From positions 1 through 50,565 of the forward strand of contig VYCW01000092.1 in NCBI GenBank assembly GCA_009843735.1: DNA of 50,565 nt. Reading direction: 5' to 3'. Of the stretch, positions 50,473 to 50,565 are shown piece by piece. Source of the stretch: Acidimicrobiaceae bacterium. GTDB lineage: Bacteria > Actinomycetota > Acidimicrobiia > Acidimicrobiales > Aldehydirespiratoraceae. The position numbers and the translations under genes were made by a program. A model generated the notes under the pieces. It did no database searches. It was not told where the DNA came from and saw only the letters and a list, made by a program, of their open reading frames with translations. How positions within the stretch are numbered: position 1 is the first letter of the stretch; each line of letters starts with the position of its first letter.

Positions 50473-50565
50473 GCGGTGGCGGGGAGCCGGCTGGATGGCC
50501 GCGGTCCGCTCAGGCGGATCGAGGAAGGTCGGGACTCCGCAGGGCAGGGTGCTGGCTAACGGCCA
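50473..50565 (+). ncRNA. rnpB: RNase P RNA (rnpB), 5' part, cut by the window end
   Basis: The plus strand carries the type A 5' domain: GAGCCGGCTGGATGGCCGCG (P2/P3 region), then TCGAGGAAGGTCGGGACTC (conserved region I, usually GAGGAAxGTCCGGxCT) and CAGGGCAGGGTG followed by GCTAACGGCC. Alignment from memory with actinobacterial rnpB is close. The exact 5' end is approximate. The catalytic RNA matures tRNA 5' ends. The rest lies beyond base 50565. Confidence 0.9.

Noticed and set aside
1-50565. tRNA genes, CRISPR arrays, IS elements, prophage or defence genes
   Set aside because: No cloverleaf, spaced repeat array, transposase or phage gene was recognised in reading the window; a dedicated tool could still find a missed tRNA.

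Overview
This is a very GC-rich bacterial chromosome segment, almost wholly housekeeping and densely packed. The gene content points to Actinomycetota: a division and wall (dcw) cluster with sepF and a Wag31-type divIVA but no ftsA, a Bpa-type proteasome activator, an MtrA-MtrB-LpqB-like trio and a DUF222/HNH gene. A deep class such as Acidimicrobiia is my guess. No CRISPR array, prophage, IS transposase or defence island is visible.

Layout. 1-5.8 kb: the 3' part of a YyaL-like gene, a frameshifted DUF222/HNH gene, then small metabolic genes (glyoxalase-like, thiolase plus DUF35 partner, nitroreductase, an unassigned protein). 5.9-12 kb: dnaE, the proteasome activator bpa, an alkaline-phosphatase-superfamily phosphodiesterase and a divergent Rrf2 regulator. 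12-32.7 kb, all on the minus strand and read from high to low coordinates: mraZ, rsmH, ftsL-like, ftsI, murE, mraY, murD, ftsW, murG, murC, murB, ftsQ, ftsZ, pgeF, yggS-type, sepF, yggT, divIVA, dksA-like, lspA, rluD. Nine successive junctions from ftsL to ftsQ are 4-nt stop/start overlaps. murF is missing from its usual place between murE and mraY. 32.9-34.5 kb: a lipoate-ligase-like gene, an HNH gene and a small conserved gene. 34.6-39.2 kb, plus strand: moxR, DUF58 and a TgpA-like transglutaminase. 39.2-44.4 kb: DUF3040, dinB, then a small membrane protein and the two-component/lipoprotein trio. 44.4-50.4 kb, minus strand: pfkA, ROK sugar kinase, SRPBCC, GT4, queG and trpD. The plus-strand 5' part of rnpB (RNase P RNA) is cut by the window end.

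The parts not explained by ordinary annotation are non-coding. (1) A 24-nt inverted repeat (23/24) between mraZ and rsmH would fold in the sense transcript into a stem of about 29 positions with a nested hairpin; its extra pairs are G-U wobbles that work only on the sense strand. (2) Decamer-spaced GTGGTG/GTGGAG-type boxes lie on a good promoter upstream of mraZ and look like an MraZ operator. (3) A dispersed repeat of about 85-100 bp occurs four times plus one fragment, always in the same orientation; one copy supplies the start codon and N-terminus of lspA. (4) TAnnnT hexamers lie 6-8 nt before several start codons that lack Shine-Dalgarno sequences, suggesting leaderless transcripts. (5) The first 17 nt of the rrf2 coding sequence are duplicated 56 bp upstream, creating a 19-codon upstream ORF that ends in an ATGA overlap with rrf2.

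No gap between genes exceeds about 265 bases. Start sites are called from Shine-Dalgarno matches, stop/start overlaps or family alignment from memory. No database search was possible.
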